Shown: piece by piece, positions 50,751-61,734 of the stretch
Numbering within the stretch: position 1 is the first letter of the stretch
Layout of the letters: each line of letters opens with the position of its first letter
The notes under the pieces: generated by a model
Seen by the model: the letters and a program-made list of their open reading frames with translations, nothing else
Told to the model about the DNA's origin: nothing
Database searches by the model: none
DNA from: Proteles cristata cristata
Lineage: Eukaryota > Chordata > Mammalia > Carnivora > Hyaenidae
Reading direction: 5' to 3'
NCBI GenBank assembly: GCA_017311185.1
Contig: JAESUZ010003887.1
Location: 434,001-498,000, forward strand
Length of the DNA stretch: 64,000 bases
Position numbers and translations under genes: made by a program

Positions 50751-51184
50751 CATGGATGCTTCCAGAGGGCCACTGTGTTCTAGCCACTGTCAGGCTCTGG
50801 GAGACACGAGGGTGAGCAGATCAGATGTGGTTGTGCTCTAAAAGCACTCGACAGGTGTGAATGAATGTTCCCTTTTTGTGTCTCCCTTTCCAAAAGTTTC
50901 CTCCCCCGTCCCTTCTGGGAAGGACAGAAGTCCAGAGCCTCCAGATAGAGGGACACAAAGGACAAGTGCCTGCCTCCCCCTGTGCACCTGGGCCCGTATT
51001 TCCCAAGGGCTTGTAGCAACAGCCCCCCTTCCCTGTCTTATCTTGACAGCCCAGTGGTCTTCAAGTGTGCCTCTGACATTCTCCCCTCCTTGGAGACGTC
51101 TCTGAAGCCACACCCCATGGCTCTCCAGGTTGATGCTCTGCGGTGTCTCCAAGTGCAGGCTGGTCCTGAGAGACTCCCTGGAGC
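50751..51184. other. Unique sequence, no gene seen
   Basis: CTAGCCACTGTCAGGCTCTG GGAGACACGAGGGTGAGCAG (50779-50818) may be an antisense L2 tail scrap. Confidence 0.45.
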
Positions 51185-51330
51185 TCCCTGGGCTTCAGCC
51201 TCCTCATCATGGAGCTGATGATGCTCACCTGTAGGGTTGCCATGGGAATTAAGTGAGGCCATGTGGGTGAGGGTGCTCAGAGCCCATAGGGCCTTACACA
51301 GGTGGAAGTGTATTGTCACTTGACACCATA
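51185..51330 (-). mobile_element. MIR 5' half, antisense
   Basis: GGCTTCAGCCTCCTCATCAT, GTAGGGTTGCCATGGGAATT AAGTGAGGCC and GTGCTCAGAGCCCATAGG match antisense MIR. Confidence 0.78.
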
Positions 51331-51659
51331 CGGCTGTTTTCCTCTGCAGGTGGTACATTCTGTCTCCTGAGCAGGTCACTCCCGCTCTGGATCTCCACTG
51401 GGTTCAGCAAAGGACAAGGATATAGAGTCAAGATGTGCAGGGTGAAGGACTGAGGCTAAAACACGCATAAATGAGGCAGACAGTTCAGCCTATTCGGGAC
51501 CTCCCCATCTCTCTGACCCCACACCCCTCAGTTACCCGACCTCATCTTTCCAGTGGAGGGGACCCCCAAGCCAGAGTATCGGGGGCAGAAAGAGGCACAT
51601 TGGTACAGGGCTGAGTCCCCACCCGGAGTATTTTGGCCTTAAGTGTCCCAGATACTCTC
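51331..51659. other. Unique sequence, no gene seen
   Basis: No repeat or gene recognised. Confidence 0.4.
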
Positions 51660-51836
51660 AATTAAAAATTGCTAATTTGATTATTTAAGAAACCAGTGTA
51701 ATTGTAAAAAATTTAGAAAATGCTGTTAGGTGTAAACAATTATCCATCATCCCATCATCGTAGATAACTTCTGTTCACATTTTGTGCTTCCTGTCAGTCT
51801 TTTTTATTTTATTTATTTTATTTTATTAGTTTATCT

Positions 51837-51873
<37 letters not shown>

Positions 51874-52515
51874 GGCATACACTCGAGTGGGGGAGGGGCA
51901 GAGATAGAGGGGCAGAGAGAGAATCCCAGCAAGGAGCCCAATTCAGGGCTCGAACTCATGAACTGTGATATGGCGACTTGAGCCAAAACCAAAAGTTGGA
52001 CACCTAACCGACTGAGACACCCAGAAACCCCCCTAAAACATCACCTTTGACAGTTGCACCTGTACTATCAAAACTTCTTTCTAATCAAAAGAGTGATTTT
52101 TGCTTAGAGCAGAGAATGCAAAACAAAACTACACAGAAGTATACAAAGGGGAAAAATCACCACCATCCATAACTCACATATTCAAAGATAACACAGTTGA
52201 CATTTTGGGGTATATCTTTCCCATACACTCTTTTTCCAAACCTGCACATATTAGTTTTGACGGTTTCAAGTTGTCCACAGTCTTTGAGGCGTACTGGTTT
52301 CCTTTGAGGTGTGTAGTGAGCGGTCTCCAATATTGGTGGATACACTTGCACTTGTCCTTGTGCTTATTACCTTCAGGCCAGTGCCCTGTCTGGATGATGC
52401 CTGTCGGTTGGTCTTGTAGGTCCCTTCCACTCTCTGTCATTATAAACAACACTGTGATGGACATCTTGGCATGGGCGCCTTTCTGTACACCCATGATTCT
52501 TTCCTAATACACTGC
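51660..52515 (+). mobile_element. Old L1-like LINE 3' sequence, split by a SINE at 51800-52035
   Basis: Both sides of the SINE carry versions of one phrase set: GTAAAAAATTTAGAAAATGC .. CATCATCGTAGATAACTTCT GTTCACATTTTG at the left and CATAACTCACATATTCAAAG ATAACACAGTTGACATTTTG GGGTAT at the right. Near the end CATTATAAACAACACTGTGA TGGACATCTTGG matches the ATAAATAATGCTGCAATGAACATC motif of ancient L1 3' ends. The doubled phrase means two overlapping pieces. Subfamily uncertain. Confidence 0.62.
51800..52035 (-). mobile_element. CAN-SINE, antisense, diverged, with GA run
   Basis: TTTATTTTATTAGTTTATCT tail side, (GA)16 at 51841-51872, GGGCTCGAACTCATGAACTG B-box region and TAACCGACTGAGACACCCAG head. 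The body is shortened (CAAGGAGCCCAATTCAGG) as in older subfamilies. No clear target duplication. Confidence 0.92.
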
Positions 52516-52658
52516 TGTGCTCACTCCCCTCCAGAATATTTAAGGGAGGCACTGTTTCCAAAGATGTGGGCACAGTGGGCAGAGTGAGCAAGGATGCTGA
52601 GTTGCCCAAAAACCAACTGGGAAGCCATGAGCTACTTACCCATGGCCTGAAGTGATGA

Positions 52659-53235
52659 TGTTGTGCCCAATTCGTGAGTCCCCAGAGACGACCAAGGAGC
52701 TGACACCAATGCAAGTACATAAGGGTCTTTATTACAAGCTCGAGCAGGAGCTTACCCGCCTACCAATGTAGTGGCAGCAAGGTGAAGCCCCGAACAATAG
52801 TGAGCAGGGTTTTTATGGGGTAAGGGACGGGGGTGTTACAGTGCACACGTTGTACGTATGACATCATTACATAAGCTCCAATTACAATTGTACAGCATCC
52901 AAGGTAATAGTTTTGACTATTCAGTATCTGTGAGGTGTCCGTTACTTTTGGCGGGGACCCAATCATGACCTTTGAGTATCTTTTGAATGACTAATTGTGA
53001 GGTGAGCTCAAAGGGCCTATGTAGGGTTTAGGCAAGTGGTGAGTAATTGGTTAATTTGTCTGCAGTTCCCAGCCTTGACTCAGACCACAGAAATGTTTAG
53101 CTGATCTGAGAGTAGTCCGAGGGTGGCTTTAGCCTTGAACAATCTGAGGCTTTTTCTGGAACAGGGGCTACATGTAGCCCGAGGTTACTCTTAATGGAGG
53201 CCTTAGTCTCAAAATGATGTTACTTAGGCTCTTCA
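52659..53235 (-). mobile_element. Solo LTR of an endogenous retrovirus, antisense, 577 bp
   Basis: On the minus strand the element begins TGAAG and ends ACAACA, the TG..CA ends of an LTR. The 4-bp duplication ATGA lies on both sides (52655-52658 and 53236-53239), as expected for gammaretrovirus-like (ERV1) integration. Minus-strand landmarks in order are a TATA-like CATAAAAACC (about 52807-52816), a polyadenylation signal AATAAA (52728-52733) about 80 bp downstream, and a short U5. No internal viral genes flank it, so it is a solo LTR left by recombination. Family name unknown to me; a class III element is unlikely because of the 4-bp duplication. Confidence 0.9.
52728..52733 (-). terminator. 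LTR polyadenylation signal AATAAA
   Basis: AATAAA on the minus strand, within CTTGTAATAAAGACCC, at the position expected for the R region of the solo LTR. It could end host transcripts running on the minus strand. Confidence 0.75.
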
Positions 53236-53639
53236 ATGATAAGGTGAGGAGACAGAAGTGAGGCGCCCAAGCCAGAAGGGGCGTGAATGGAAATACCCAA
53301 CTTCAAGCTCCCCTGCCTTCTCACCTCCCGCTGGTACCTGCCAATGGCCAAATCCAATGGGAGGCTAGAGAGCTAGGGGGCCTGAAGTATGCAGTCTACA
53401 CAGGCCAGTCTTCTGGAGCACGGAGTGAAGAGCTGGAGGGGCAGCTGTGGGGGGGCGGGGGAGGGTGGACAGCCTGCAGGGCAAGGGGGCTCTGCCTCCA
53501 TTCACCTCATAAACAGGGAGCTGGATGCCACATGTCTAGAGATAAGGGGTACACATAAGGGCAGGGAGCCTGAGAAGAGCCAACATGCTGTGAGGACTCG
53601 CCAGGGCCCCCTCTGAGGGAATTCTACATGGTAGCCTAA
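53236..53639. other. Unique sequence, no gene seen
   Basis: G-run GTGGGGGGGCGGGGGAGGG at 53447-53465. No coding evidence. Confidence 0.45.
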
Positions 53640-53790
53640 TACAGATTGTATAGATCTGTTTAATCTTCATGACAGCCTGAGGTAGGTGCCATGCTTCCCC
53701 ATTTTACAGATGAAAAAACTGAGGCACAGAGAGCTTTTAAAATCTCTTGCTCCCATAGCTAGCAGAAGGCAGGGCTGGACCAGCCCTGGA
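53640..53790 (+). mobile_element. MIR SINE, sense
   Basis: TTTAATCTTCATGACAGCCT GAGGTAGGTGCCATG, CCATTTTACAGATGAAAAAA CTGAGGCACAGAGAG and AGCTAGCAGAAGGCAGGGCT. Confidence 0.88.
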
Positions 53791-54564
53791 CCACCACCTG
53801 CTATGGGCAGCCCATTACTGGGCTCATGTAGGCACGGGCCCCGGCCAGGCACTCCAATCTCCTGTCCGTCCACTCTCCACTGCCACTATCTACCTGGAGA
53901 AAAAAGAGAAACCACACTCAACCGGAAGAGGAGCCCCGCAAAGCCCTAAATCCACTCCAATTGTATTTTCTCTCTATCCCTTGGAAAGTAAAAATTGCTG
54001 AGCGCCTGCTATTTTCCCCGAAACTATGTAGCAGAAATCTTCTCCTGGGCTGTGACCCTGGGAGTCAGATTTCCACCCAAAGCACATTTTTACAGCCAAG
54101 TTATTTCTGATTCTTTAAAAGCAAAAGCAAGAGGGAAAAAAAAAGTGTCGGGAAGGAGCAGACTCTGTTGTAATGTAATGTCTCAGCAAAAATCCCTGGC
54201 CGCTGGGCGCACGCTTGGCTCCTGTCCTGACCACAGGAGGCTGGGAGGCGTCTTAGACAGCATGAGGCGAACTCAAGGCTGCAGGCAGCCCTTGGCATTT
54301 TAATTATTGCAGGGACATGATAGCAAGGAGTGGAGATGATGGGATGTTGAAAGAAGAAGAGGCATGAACAGTCAGGGAAAGGAATGGACAATTTACAGAT
54401 CTGGCTTTGAACTTGGAGGGGCCCTACTCCTCATGCTAAGTGAGCTGCTTCCTGGGGCATCATAAAAATGCTTTGACTTTTGGGTTTGTATTTAAAATCA
54501 TCAAGAGCCATGTGCGCACACGCACGCTTGGGCTCGTGAAGTTGCTGGGCCTATTTGTGAACGT
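53791..54564. other. Unique sequence, no gene seen
   Basis: AT-rich patch at 54090-54160 with a run of A (AGAGGGAAAAAAAAAG). No repeat or coding signature. Confidence 0.45.
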
Positions 54565-54690
54565 GCCTTCGTGGGTCATCATGAGGGCGGGAACCATATT
54601 GGTCTTGTTCACTTGCGTATCTCCAGCACCAAGCGTGCTTCCTGGAGCAAAGCAGATGCTCAGTAAATGTTCGTTCAGAGTCTCTTGGAG
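54565..54690 (+). mobile_element. L2 LINE 3'-end fragment, sense
   Basis: GAGGGCGGGAACCATATTGG TCTTGTTCACTTGCGTATCT CCAGCACC, then GCAAAGCAGATGCTCAGTAA ATG match the L2 tail. Confidence 0.85.
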
Positions 54691-56229
54691 CCCCTGCGCA
54701 TGCATGAATGAGTCTGTGTGCAGGGGACGGAGGGGGCTCGTCTGTGCATCCTCGTGCATGCATCCTCAGAATGTCATCTCCCGAGGGCAGAGATCCTGGT
54801 CGGCTGCCTACACTGGCATACCCCAGTTGTTGAAAGCGGTGCTGGTGTGTGGCTGCATGCCAATGGGGGCGTCCCAGAGCCGGCCTGAGTGTAGCATGAG
54901 CTTATATGCACGTATATAAGAGCTCAGGTGTGAGAACCGATGCCCTTGGATAGCGTGGTGCCTGGGAATGTCAGGGTTCAGTGTTTCTGCATTTGGGAGC
55001 AAGCGTGCATGCTGGCTTGCTTATTAAGAAATGGGGAAAGACATATGTGTAGACAGGGTCAGTGACAGGAAGCAGAAACAACAGAGAAATATCTAGAAAT
55101 ATCTTCATAAATATGTCAGGGTTCTCTCCTGTAGGCTCTGGCCTCTCTACCCATGGGCGTGTTTGGATTTGGGTCTTAATTGTAGACCCTTCAACCATGA
55201 ATGTAGCTTAAACTCAATTATTAGGAAGAGCCGAGGGCAGAAGACTGGACTTTTTGGCACAGACGCTCATTGCTCACTTCTAGCTCTAGAAGACCCTTCA
55301 GCTGCCTCCCAACTCACATTCACACTTGCAACACTGTTTTTTTTTTTCTCCCAGTCTCCCCAGGCTTCTCTGCTGGTGACGGAGCCTTCAGTGCCGTCAT
55401 CCCATCAGTGTCCCCTGCAGATAGTCTGATCTCATCTCCCGTGCCTTGTTCCCGCAGTCTACACCCCACCCTCCATAGTCCTGGCTCCTCGGCACCCCAG
55501 CAGCCACCCCATAAGCGATTCTCTCCTTCCTCAAGGTCAGCTCTGTCTCAGGACTGCCCCCCAACAGTAAAGATGATAAATGGCTGTTGTGGTCTGAGAC
55601 TGGGGAGGTGACATTTCTCTAGCCTTCCAAGAATCCCCTGTGTGCTTGTTGTTGTCCTGATCTGGGTTTTTTGATCATCTTTGCTTCCTGGGGAGCCCAG
55701 GGCCCTCTCTGCAAAGGCCATGCATCAATCCTGGGGAAGACAGGAAGGCAGGGTGGTGGGGGTGGGGGGCAGCGTGTTGTGGAAAATCTAGGGCATCTGC
55801 ACTGCATAGCCTCCTCTGCGCAGCTGTGGAAACTGAGGCATTGTCAGGCACTCAGCTTCCTCTCCTCCCCCATCCTTGTTCTATTGTAAGTGCATGCTTT
55901 TCTGTCTCATGTGTGGCACCAGGACTTAGTAGATGCTGATGTGGTTATGGGGGACTCCCAGAAAAGGAGAAAAGAGGGCTTAGCCAGCTTCCACCGGGAA
56001 ACAAACCACAGGACAGGTTTGGAGGTAGGTGTCTGGGTGGGGGCAGGGTGGGGAGAGGTCAAACTGAGGATGGGGCAGAAAAGACGAGAAGGGTCCCTGC
56101 CTAGCAGGCTTGAAGGAGACACTGGAAGAGAGGGATGCTGGAGTCCTCAGAGGGTGAGAGCCGGGAAGTAGTTTGCTGGTCACGGTCAAGGCTACTCTCC
56201 TTTTCTGCAGAGTCAGGTAGGGGCCAAAG
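54691..56229. other. Unique sequence, no gene seen
   Basis: A CATGCATCCTC-rich patch (54745-54772), a T-run at 55338-55350 and a possible MIR scrap (CTGTGGAAACTGAGGCATTG, 55824-55843). Open frames up to 159 codons (54440-54919, +) without domains. Confidence 0.45.
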
Positions 56230-56400
56230 ACTTTGAATGGTGCTTTACAGATTGCAAAGCTCTAACACATCCAATAACCTTGTACCAGCCCCTAGAGGCA
56301 CATGGATATTAGAACTCTTATGTCATAGATCAGGAAGATACAGAGGGATTAAGTGGCTTTTCAAGCTCCCTCAGCAAGGAACTAGAGGTCTAGGACCATT
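56230..56400 (+). mobile_element. MIR SINE, sense
   Basis: GGTGCTTTACAGATTGCAAA, CACATCCAATAACCTTGTAC, TAGATCAGGAAGATACAGAG and GGAACTAGAGGTCTAGGACC follow MIR order. Confidence 0.75.
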
Positions 56401-57894
56401 AGTCAGTCCTACTTAATAAGCACCTACTGTGTTCCAGGTGCCTTTTAGGTGCTGGAATTAGAGTCAGAGCCCTGCCCTCAAGCATCTTCTATTCTCATGG
56501 GAGGAGGAAAAGAATCACACACATATGCATCAGCAAGATGCTTCTCAGCAGCTGTGGAGAAGATAAAACAGGTCAAGGAAAGTGGTGACAGACAGTGGGG
56601 CTCAAGGATGGACCCTTTGATCAGGTGGTCAGGGGGGCTTCTTGGGAAATAACATGTAAAGTGAGATATGAATGATGAAGTTAGAATGTGAAGGTAGGGA
56701 CGGGGTAGGGGGAGGCTCTGGGAGAAGAAGGGTCTGAGCAGAAGGAATGATGAGTGTAAAGCCCCCAGGGCTGGAATGAGCTACAGCCAGGGTGTCTGGA
56801 GCTTCCTGCCCGAGGACAGAGCTGGGGAAGGATGAGGCTGGAGGGGTCTCCAGGGGCTGAATCATGCAGGGCCTATAGGCCGCCGTGAGAAGCTCTGTTT
56901 TGATCCTCAGTGCAGCAGGAGCCTCGACAAGGTTTTCAAACAGGACACCGACCTGACCTGATTGCCGTTTAGATAGATCCCTCTGGCTGCTCGGTGGAGG
57001 ACAGATTGGAGGCAGGCCAGAATTATAGGAAGGAGATAAATTGTGGGATTAATGTCATGGTCCCGGTGAGAGGTGATGATGGCTTGGGACAGGCAGTAGC
57101 GGTGAGGTGGTGGGAAAGGATTGGATCCAGGATAGATTCTGGGGGAAGAGCCGGGAAAGGTAGTGATGGGTGGGATATTTGGGGTGAGGGAGTGCGAGGA
57201 GTCAGGAGCAAATGGATGGGTGGCTGGCAGGGCATTTCGGAGACAGGAAAGGCTCCGAGAGAGGCAGATGTGGAATGAGGAGACGGAATTTGTTCTTCTC
57301 TGTTGGGTCAAGGTGCCCAGCGGTCATCCAAATAAAGATGGGAAGTTGGTAGCTGGGTGTGCAATTCTGACAAAGTCCAGGGGAAAGGTCTGGGCTGTGG
57401 GTAAAAATTTAAGAGTCTTCATCAGACCACTGGATACGATCAGCGGGGAAGAGAGTGCAGATGGGGGAGGGGAGGGCTGGAGGACAGCACTAGGGGCATT
57501 ATGGTGGTAGAGGTCTGGGAGCCCGCACAAGAGGCTGAGAAGGAGCGACGTGTGAGGCTGGGGGCAAATCAAGGGAGTGTGACACTAGAAGAACACTTTA
57601 GAAAGAAGATAGGATCAGTTGTGTCAGAGGCCATGGGGACATCGGGGAAGGAGAAAACAGAGAACTGGCATTTGGGTTTGAGATGTTAGGTAGTCGTTGG
57701 TGACCTTGATCAAAGCCTTTACCATGGAGAGGTGGGGATGAAATCACAGAGATGGAACAAACCAGCAAATCTTTTGCTGGGGGCAGGGGTGGGTCAAGGA
57801 AATCAAGGGACTGGAAGGTAATGTGGGGTCAAGGGAAAGATTTTTTCTTTTACAATGTGAACCACCAAGACATGTTTGTCAAGGGGAATGGATG

Positions 57895-57932
<38 letters not shown>

Positions 57933-58940
57933 GATGCAGAGGACAGAGGGAATCATTGCAGGAGAAAGTCCCTGAAAAGATGACAGAAGACAGAATCCTG
58001 TTTATAAGTGGAGGGCTTGGTCTTAGAAAGTGACAGGGACGCTTCCCTCCCCCTATTTCGACAGAAAGGAGGGCAGACAACACGAGAAAAGACGCAGGTA
58101 GGTGGGTGAACTAGGGGTGGGAAGAAGAGACAGGTTTCTGATTCCATTGATTTCTCTCTGAAGTGAGCATCAAAGCTGTCATCCAGTGATGGGGAAGTGG
58201 GGAGGGGGGGAGGGACAAGCAGAGAAAATGATAATTTGAGGATAAAGGAAAATTTTGAAATAATTTTCATGGAGCATTAGAAAGTGAATTTACTAGGCAA
58301 GTACTGAAATATTACCTGGCAGCATTCAAAGGCAGGCCTCATCATAAACTTGAACCAGTCCACGTGGCAGGGTGATGTTCTCTCCAGGGTCCTAGAGAGC
58401 AATCAGCTGACAGGGTGCATGTGCCGAATAAGTGGATGGTTGGGTTTAACTAGGGTTGGGGCTTTTCTGATTGTGAAGGAGGGAGGGGGGGCCAAGGGCA
58501 CCCAGGCTGCTAAGAAGGGCATGGTTTAGGGGCTGGTCAGTGAAATCTGGGCTGAGAAATGAAGGAACATAAGAGCCATGTTTGGTGGGTAGTGACAAAG
58601 GCAAATGTGGACAAAGGGGTCTCAGCAGTTGAAAGAAGAGTGCAGGAGTGCTAGAATCCTGGAGCAGAAGTCAGACAGGTGGTCCTTGAAGTCGAGACTA
58701 TACTTACGTATTTATTTTGAGGTGGAGAATTTAGAGGAGAGGTTGTTATTGGTGATGATGAAGTCTAGGGTGTGGCCATTTGCAGGGAAGGGTGAGAAGA
58801 GCAGGAAATGATTTTTGGTGCTGGCAGGGTGGTGGTCAATGAGCCAAGGGTCCAGGGTCTTGGACAGATCACCTACAGGGACACTAAAGATGTTGAGAAT
58901 GATGGCCAGAATATTGTGTGTGGGGGGGGTGGAGGGCGGT
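56401..58940 (-). mobile_element. Unusually long antisense L2 LINE (endonuclease to 3' end)
   Basis: L2 is an ancient EN-RT retrotransposon. From the 3' end: AATAAGCACCTACTGTGTTC (tail, 56414), CCTTTGATCAGGTGGTCAGG (56617), CGGTGAGAGGTGATGATGGC (57064), AAGGTCTGGGCTGTGGGTAA (57383), GGTAATGTGGGGTCAAGGGA (57816) and GGTTGGGTTTAACTAGGGTT (58439). Read on the minus strand, 58712-58957 keeps an apurinic-endonuclease-like tail (GHTLDFIITN), 57953-58270 the linker before RT, and 56907-57311 the post-RT region with LACLQSVLHRAARG. Frames are broken and the catalytic YADD region near 57400 is not readable, so it is inactive. Most L2 remnants keep only a few hundred 3' bases. Confidence 0.85.
57897..57931. 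repeat. (GA)17 dinucleotide microsatellite inside L2
   Basis: Uninterrupted GA run of about 35 bp, beginning after GATGACC. It is not attached to a SINE, unlike the other long GA runs here. Confidence 0.96.
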
Positions 58941-60334
58941 GAAACGGCAGACACCAAGTGCCTAGGTCATGAATTGGTGACTAATCTTTAGTTCTTAGAA
59001 TTTCAAAGTCATCCATCTAGTAAAGTGGTTTTAAAAGGCTTTGGAAGACTCTCACCTCTTGTTTGCAGGAAGCACTTTGGGGCAGCTCGGACAAACAGCA
59101 GAAGTTCAAGTATAGCTACTGTTTGGAAATAGGGTGGGGGAGATTCAGCCCCTTCCTCTCAGGGCCAGCCCCTGGGCTGGGTGGTAGGGGGGAGGGGGAG
59201 GCACTCTAGAAGGCTCCGTGGAACCATCCATGGCACACAGAAAACCACCGATGGAATCCAGTGGTCCTTGTTTTATGTGTATGGAACAAGAGTGCTCTTT
59301 ATCCAAGAGCAGAGCCAAGAACAGAGCCGATGTCCTGCCTCCCACTGGACCTAGGCTGCATCACCCCTGCAAACCTGCCTTCCCATTCTCTGCTGCTCTT
59401 CCCTGAGGTTTCCAACATTGACTGTAAACATAGAACTGACCACAGCATTAGCAGGAAGCTTCTCTCCAGCCCATCCCTAGGGCTTTCCCAGAACTATCGG
59501 ATGATACTGCCCCATCATCAGAGGGGGCTAGGCTCAGATGAAAGTCATGAAGAGATGGCCAAGGGTTCATCCTGGGGTGGGGGGTGGGGCAGATCTGGGT
59601 CCAGAGATGAGCTGCAAGCAGGGACTTGGCCATGACCAGACTCCTAGAGCCTGGGCTGGACATGGGTGAGGCAGGATGGAGCCACATGCTAGAAGTCAGT
59701 GTGCAGGGGCGAGGCCAGCACCCAACTAAGTGGACTGCCCAAGCAAGACATCAGTGTGGCCAAGAGATAGAAGCCCTCTTCAAGGCACTGGGACAGAAAC
59801 TAGACTAGAAGATGGAAGGATCTGGAGGAGGTGGGGAGACAGAGTTGGAGGGTTTCCAGAAGTGCTGCAGAGCACAGGGGCTTTTTATAGGTCCCATTGG
59901 GCCTCACCTATGATAAGGAAGGTGCTAGACAGACTCTGTATGGGGGAGCATGTCCAGACCAGCAGGTCAAGCTCAGTAATGGGGGATGTGGAGGCAGAGT
60001 GCAGTACACAAAGCCAGCTGGACATCCCTTGATGGTTTTGAGCCATCCGCCCATGGACAGGGGAACCTCACCCAAGCTGGCATATAGGAAGTAGTATCGT
60101 GCCGATGGGAAGGGGCTAGTAAGTATCACACAGATCTCACTGTCTCAGCCAGATGAGCCAGAGCACAAGTCGGGACTCTCAGTATAGCAGCATACTGGCA
60201 GGGAAACTGAGGCAGAAGGCTGGGACAGGCAGACAGGGGCAGGGGGCTCATTTCCCATCCCTGACCCCCGCCTCAGTTCTGGCCCCAGTGCACAAAGGAT
60301 TCCAGGCTGTCCCCTCTGCCCCAAAGCCCTTCCC
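58941..60334. other. Unique sequence, no gene seen
   Basis: G-rich patch GGTAGGGGGGAGGGGGAGG at 59182-59200. Open frames up to 124 codons (59261-59635, +) without domains. Confidence 0.45.
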
Positions 60335-60580
60335 CCTGCTCCCTGATGTCAGCAAACTCAGCCCTCTCACATGTCCTTTCCTAGGACAGACCTTCCCTGA
60401 CTGGCTTGTCTACAGAGCCCCCCCTGCCTCATCCCTCATTCCCCTCCACGTCTTTAACCTGCTTTTTGTTTCCTGGAAGCACGTATGACTTACTACCTGA
60501 CATCTTAGAATGTGTACATTGACTTGTTATTGTCCACTTTCCACGCTAGCACTAGGCTGGAATTCGGTTTCCGTGTCCTT
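60335..60580 (+). mobile_element. L2 LINE 3' region, sense
   Basis: CACATGTCCTTTCCTAGGAC AGACCTTCCCTGACTGGC, TGCTTTTTGTTTCCTGGAAG CACGTATGACTTACTACCTG ACATC and TTGTTATTGTCCACTTTCCA match the L2 stretch before the 3' tail. Confidence 0.82.
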
Positions 60581-60734
60581 CCAGATCAGCCCCTCTCGGC
60601 CCCCAGCAGAGGAGGGGGCCCTGGATGCCAGGCTGCCGGGCTGTGATGGTCACCCCCTCCCTGAGAAGCCGGCTGTTGCAGGCCCTGGGGCTGGTGAGCG
60701 GTGCTGGGCCCCTGGAAACCCCAGGCCAGTCGTA

Positions 60735-60915
60735 TCAAGGCCGATAAGCTTCAGTAAGTGGCTCTAAAGATAATCAATTGTTTTCATTCTGAGTGAAACA
60801 ACCAGCACCAAGGAACCTCTATTTAAAAACCACACACATACGCCAGATCCATCTTTTGTTAAATTGTTGCACATGCTGATCTGATTTGACCTGGCAGGTT
60901 TAATGTGCTTCCTGC
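60735..60915. promoter_or_regulatory. AT-rich non-repeat block, enhancer candidate
   Basis: CTAAAGATAATCAATTGTTT (60765-60784), TTTTGTTAAATTGTTGCACA (60854-60873) and GATCTGATTTGACCTGGCAG (60877-60896) in repeat-free AT-rich DNA between GC-rich flanks. AATCAATTG resembles a homeodomain site. Inferred from composition only. Confidence 0.4.
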
Positions 60916-61137
60916 TCTGTGCCAGAGAGGGGCCTGGGAGGGGATGGGGTTGGGGGAGGGACGCAGCAGGGGAAGCTGCGGAGGGCAGGGCGATGGGGAG
61001 AGGGGTGCTGCAGCTGAGCAGGAAGGAGAGGAGGATCTGGAGCTGAGGAGGAGGAGGGAACCTCACCTCCCGGCTTTACCCACCTTGGGGACTCGGGTGA
61101 GGGCTCCCCTCTCCTGTGGGAAATCCTGCCCTAATTT
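60916..61137. other. Purine-rich GC stretch before the TCC repeat
   Basis: GGAGAGGAGGATCTGGAGCT and GAGGAGGAGGAGGG words form a purine-rich patch on the + strand, the mirror of the following pyrimidine array. No gene seen. Confidence 0.5.
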
Positions 61138-61294
61138 ACTTCCCTCCTCCTCTCCCTCCTCCTCTCCTCCCTCCTCCCTCCTCTCTCCTCCTCCTCCTCC
61201 TCCCTCCTCCTCCTCCCTCCCTCCTCCTCCTCCCCTTCCTCCTCCTCCTCCTCCTCCTCCTCCTCCTCCATCTCCTCCTCCTCCTCTCCCTCCT
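61138..61294 (+). repeat. Imperfect TCC/CTCC pyrimidine microsatellite
   Basis: About 157 bp of CTCCTC, CTCC and TCC units, almost pure pyrimidine on the + strand. The purest part is (TCC)10 near 61239-61269. Polypurine-polypyrimidine tracts of this length can form triplex (H-DNA). It yields spurious serine/proline/leucine or glutamate/arginine-rich frames on both strands. Confidence 0.97.
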
Positions 61295-61339
61295 CAATTG
61301 ATTCAAGAGAATTAGTGGCCTGGCTAGAAAGGACCATAG

Positions 61340-61455
61340 ACTGCAGGGTCCAAACTCTTGATTTTCTAGGGAGGAAAACAAACTCAGAGAGGGTAAGCCA
61401 CTTACCCAAAGTCACCCAGCAAATAGTGGCAGAGTGGAGCCAGGTCCTGGGATGC
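61340..61455 (+). mobile_element. MIR core and 3' part, sense
   Basis: AGGGAGGAAAACAAACTCAG AGAGGGTAAGCCACTTACCC AAAGTCACCCAGC then AGTGGCAGAGTGGAGCCAGG. Confidence 0.78.
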
Positions 61456-61734
61456 TAGATAGAGGTCCACCTAGAAAGACTAGAGGTAGTCTTTCTAGAA
61501 GCTACTGGGGAGGGAATCTTATCTCTTCCACAAGTAGGAGGCCGACAAGGGCAGGGCACATGTTTCTCCTTCCCTGCCTTGCAGGCCCTCTCTGAGACAG
61601 ACACCCAGTGAACATTGCTAAGTGAGTGAAGGCAGGGATCCATGGGGTCCCAGGGAGCGGGAGGAGATCTGCCGGGCAGGGAATGGAGCAGCTTGGGCAT
61701 ACTAGGCCCTAGAGAACACAGGAGCAACAGTTTT

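Noticed and set aside
52659..53235. Possible remains of viral genes next to the LTR
   Set aside because: Both flanks are the ATGA duplication followed by non-viral sequence, so no proviral body remains.
56907..57311. 134-codon minus-strand frame resembling a protein
   Set aside because: It is a decayed post-RT piece of L2 ORF2, already covered by the transposon entry.
61116..61415. Glutamate/arginine-rich and leucine/proline-rich frames
   Set aside because: Translations of the TCC pyrimidine repeat on either strand.
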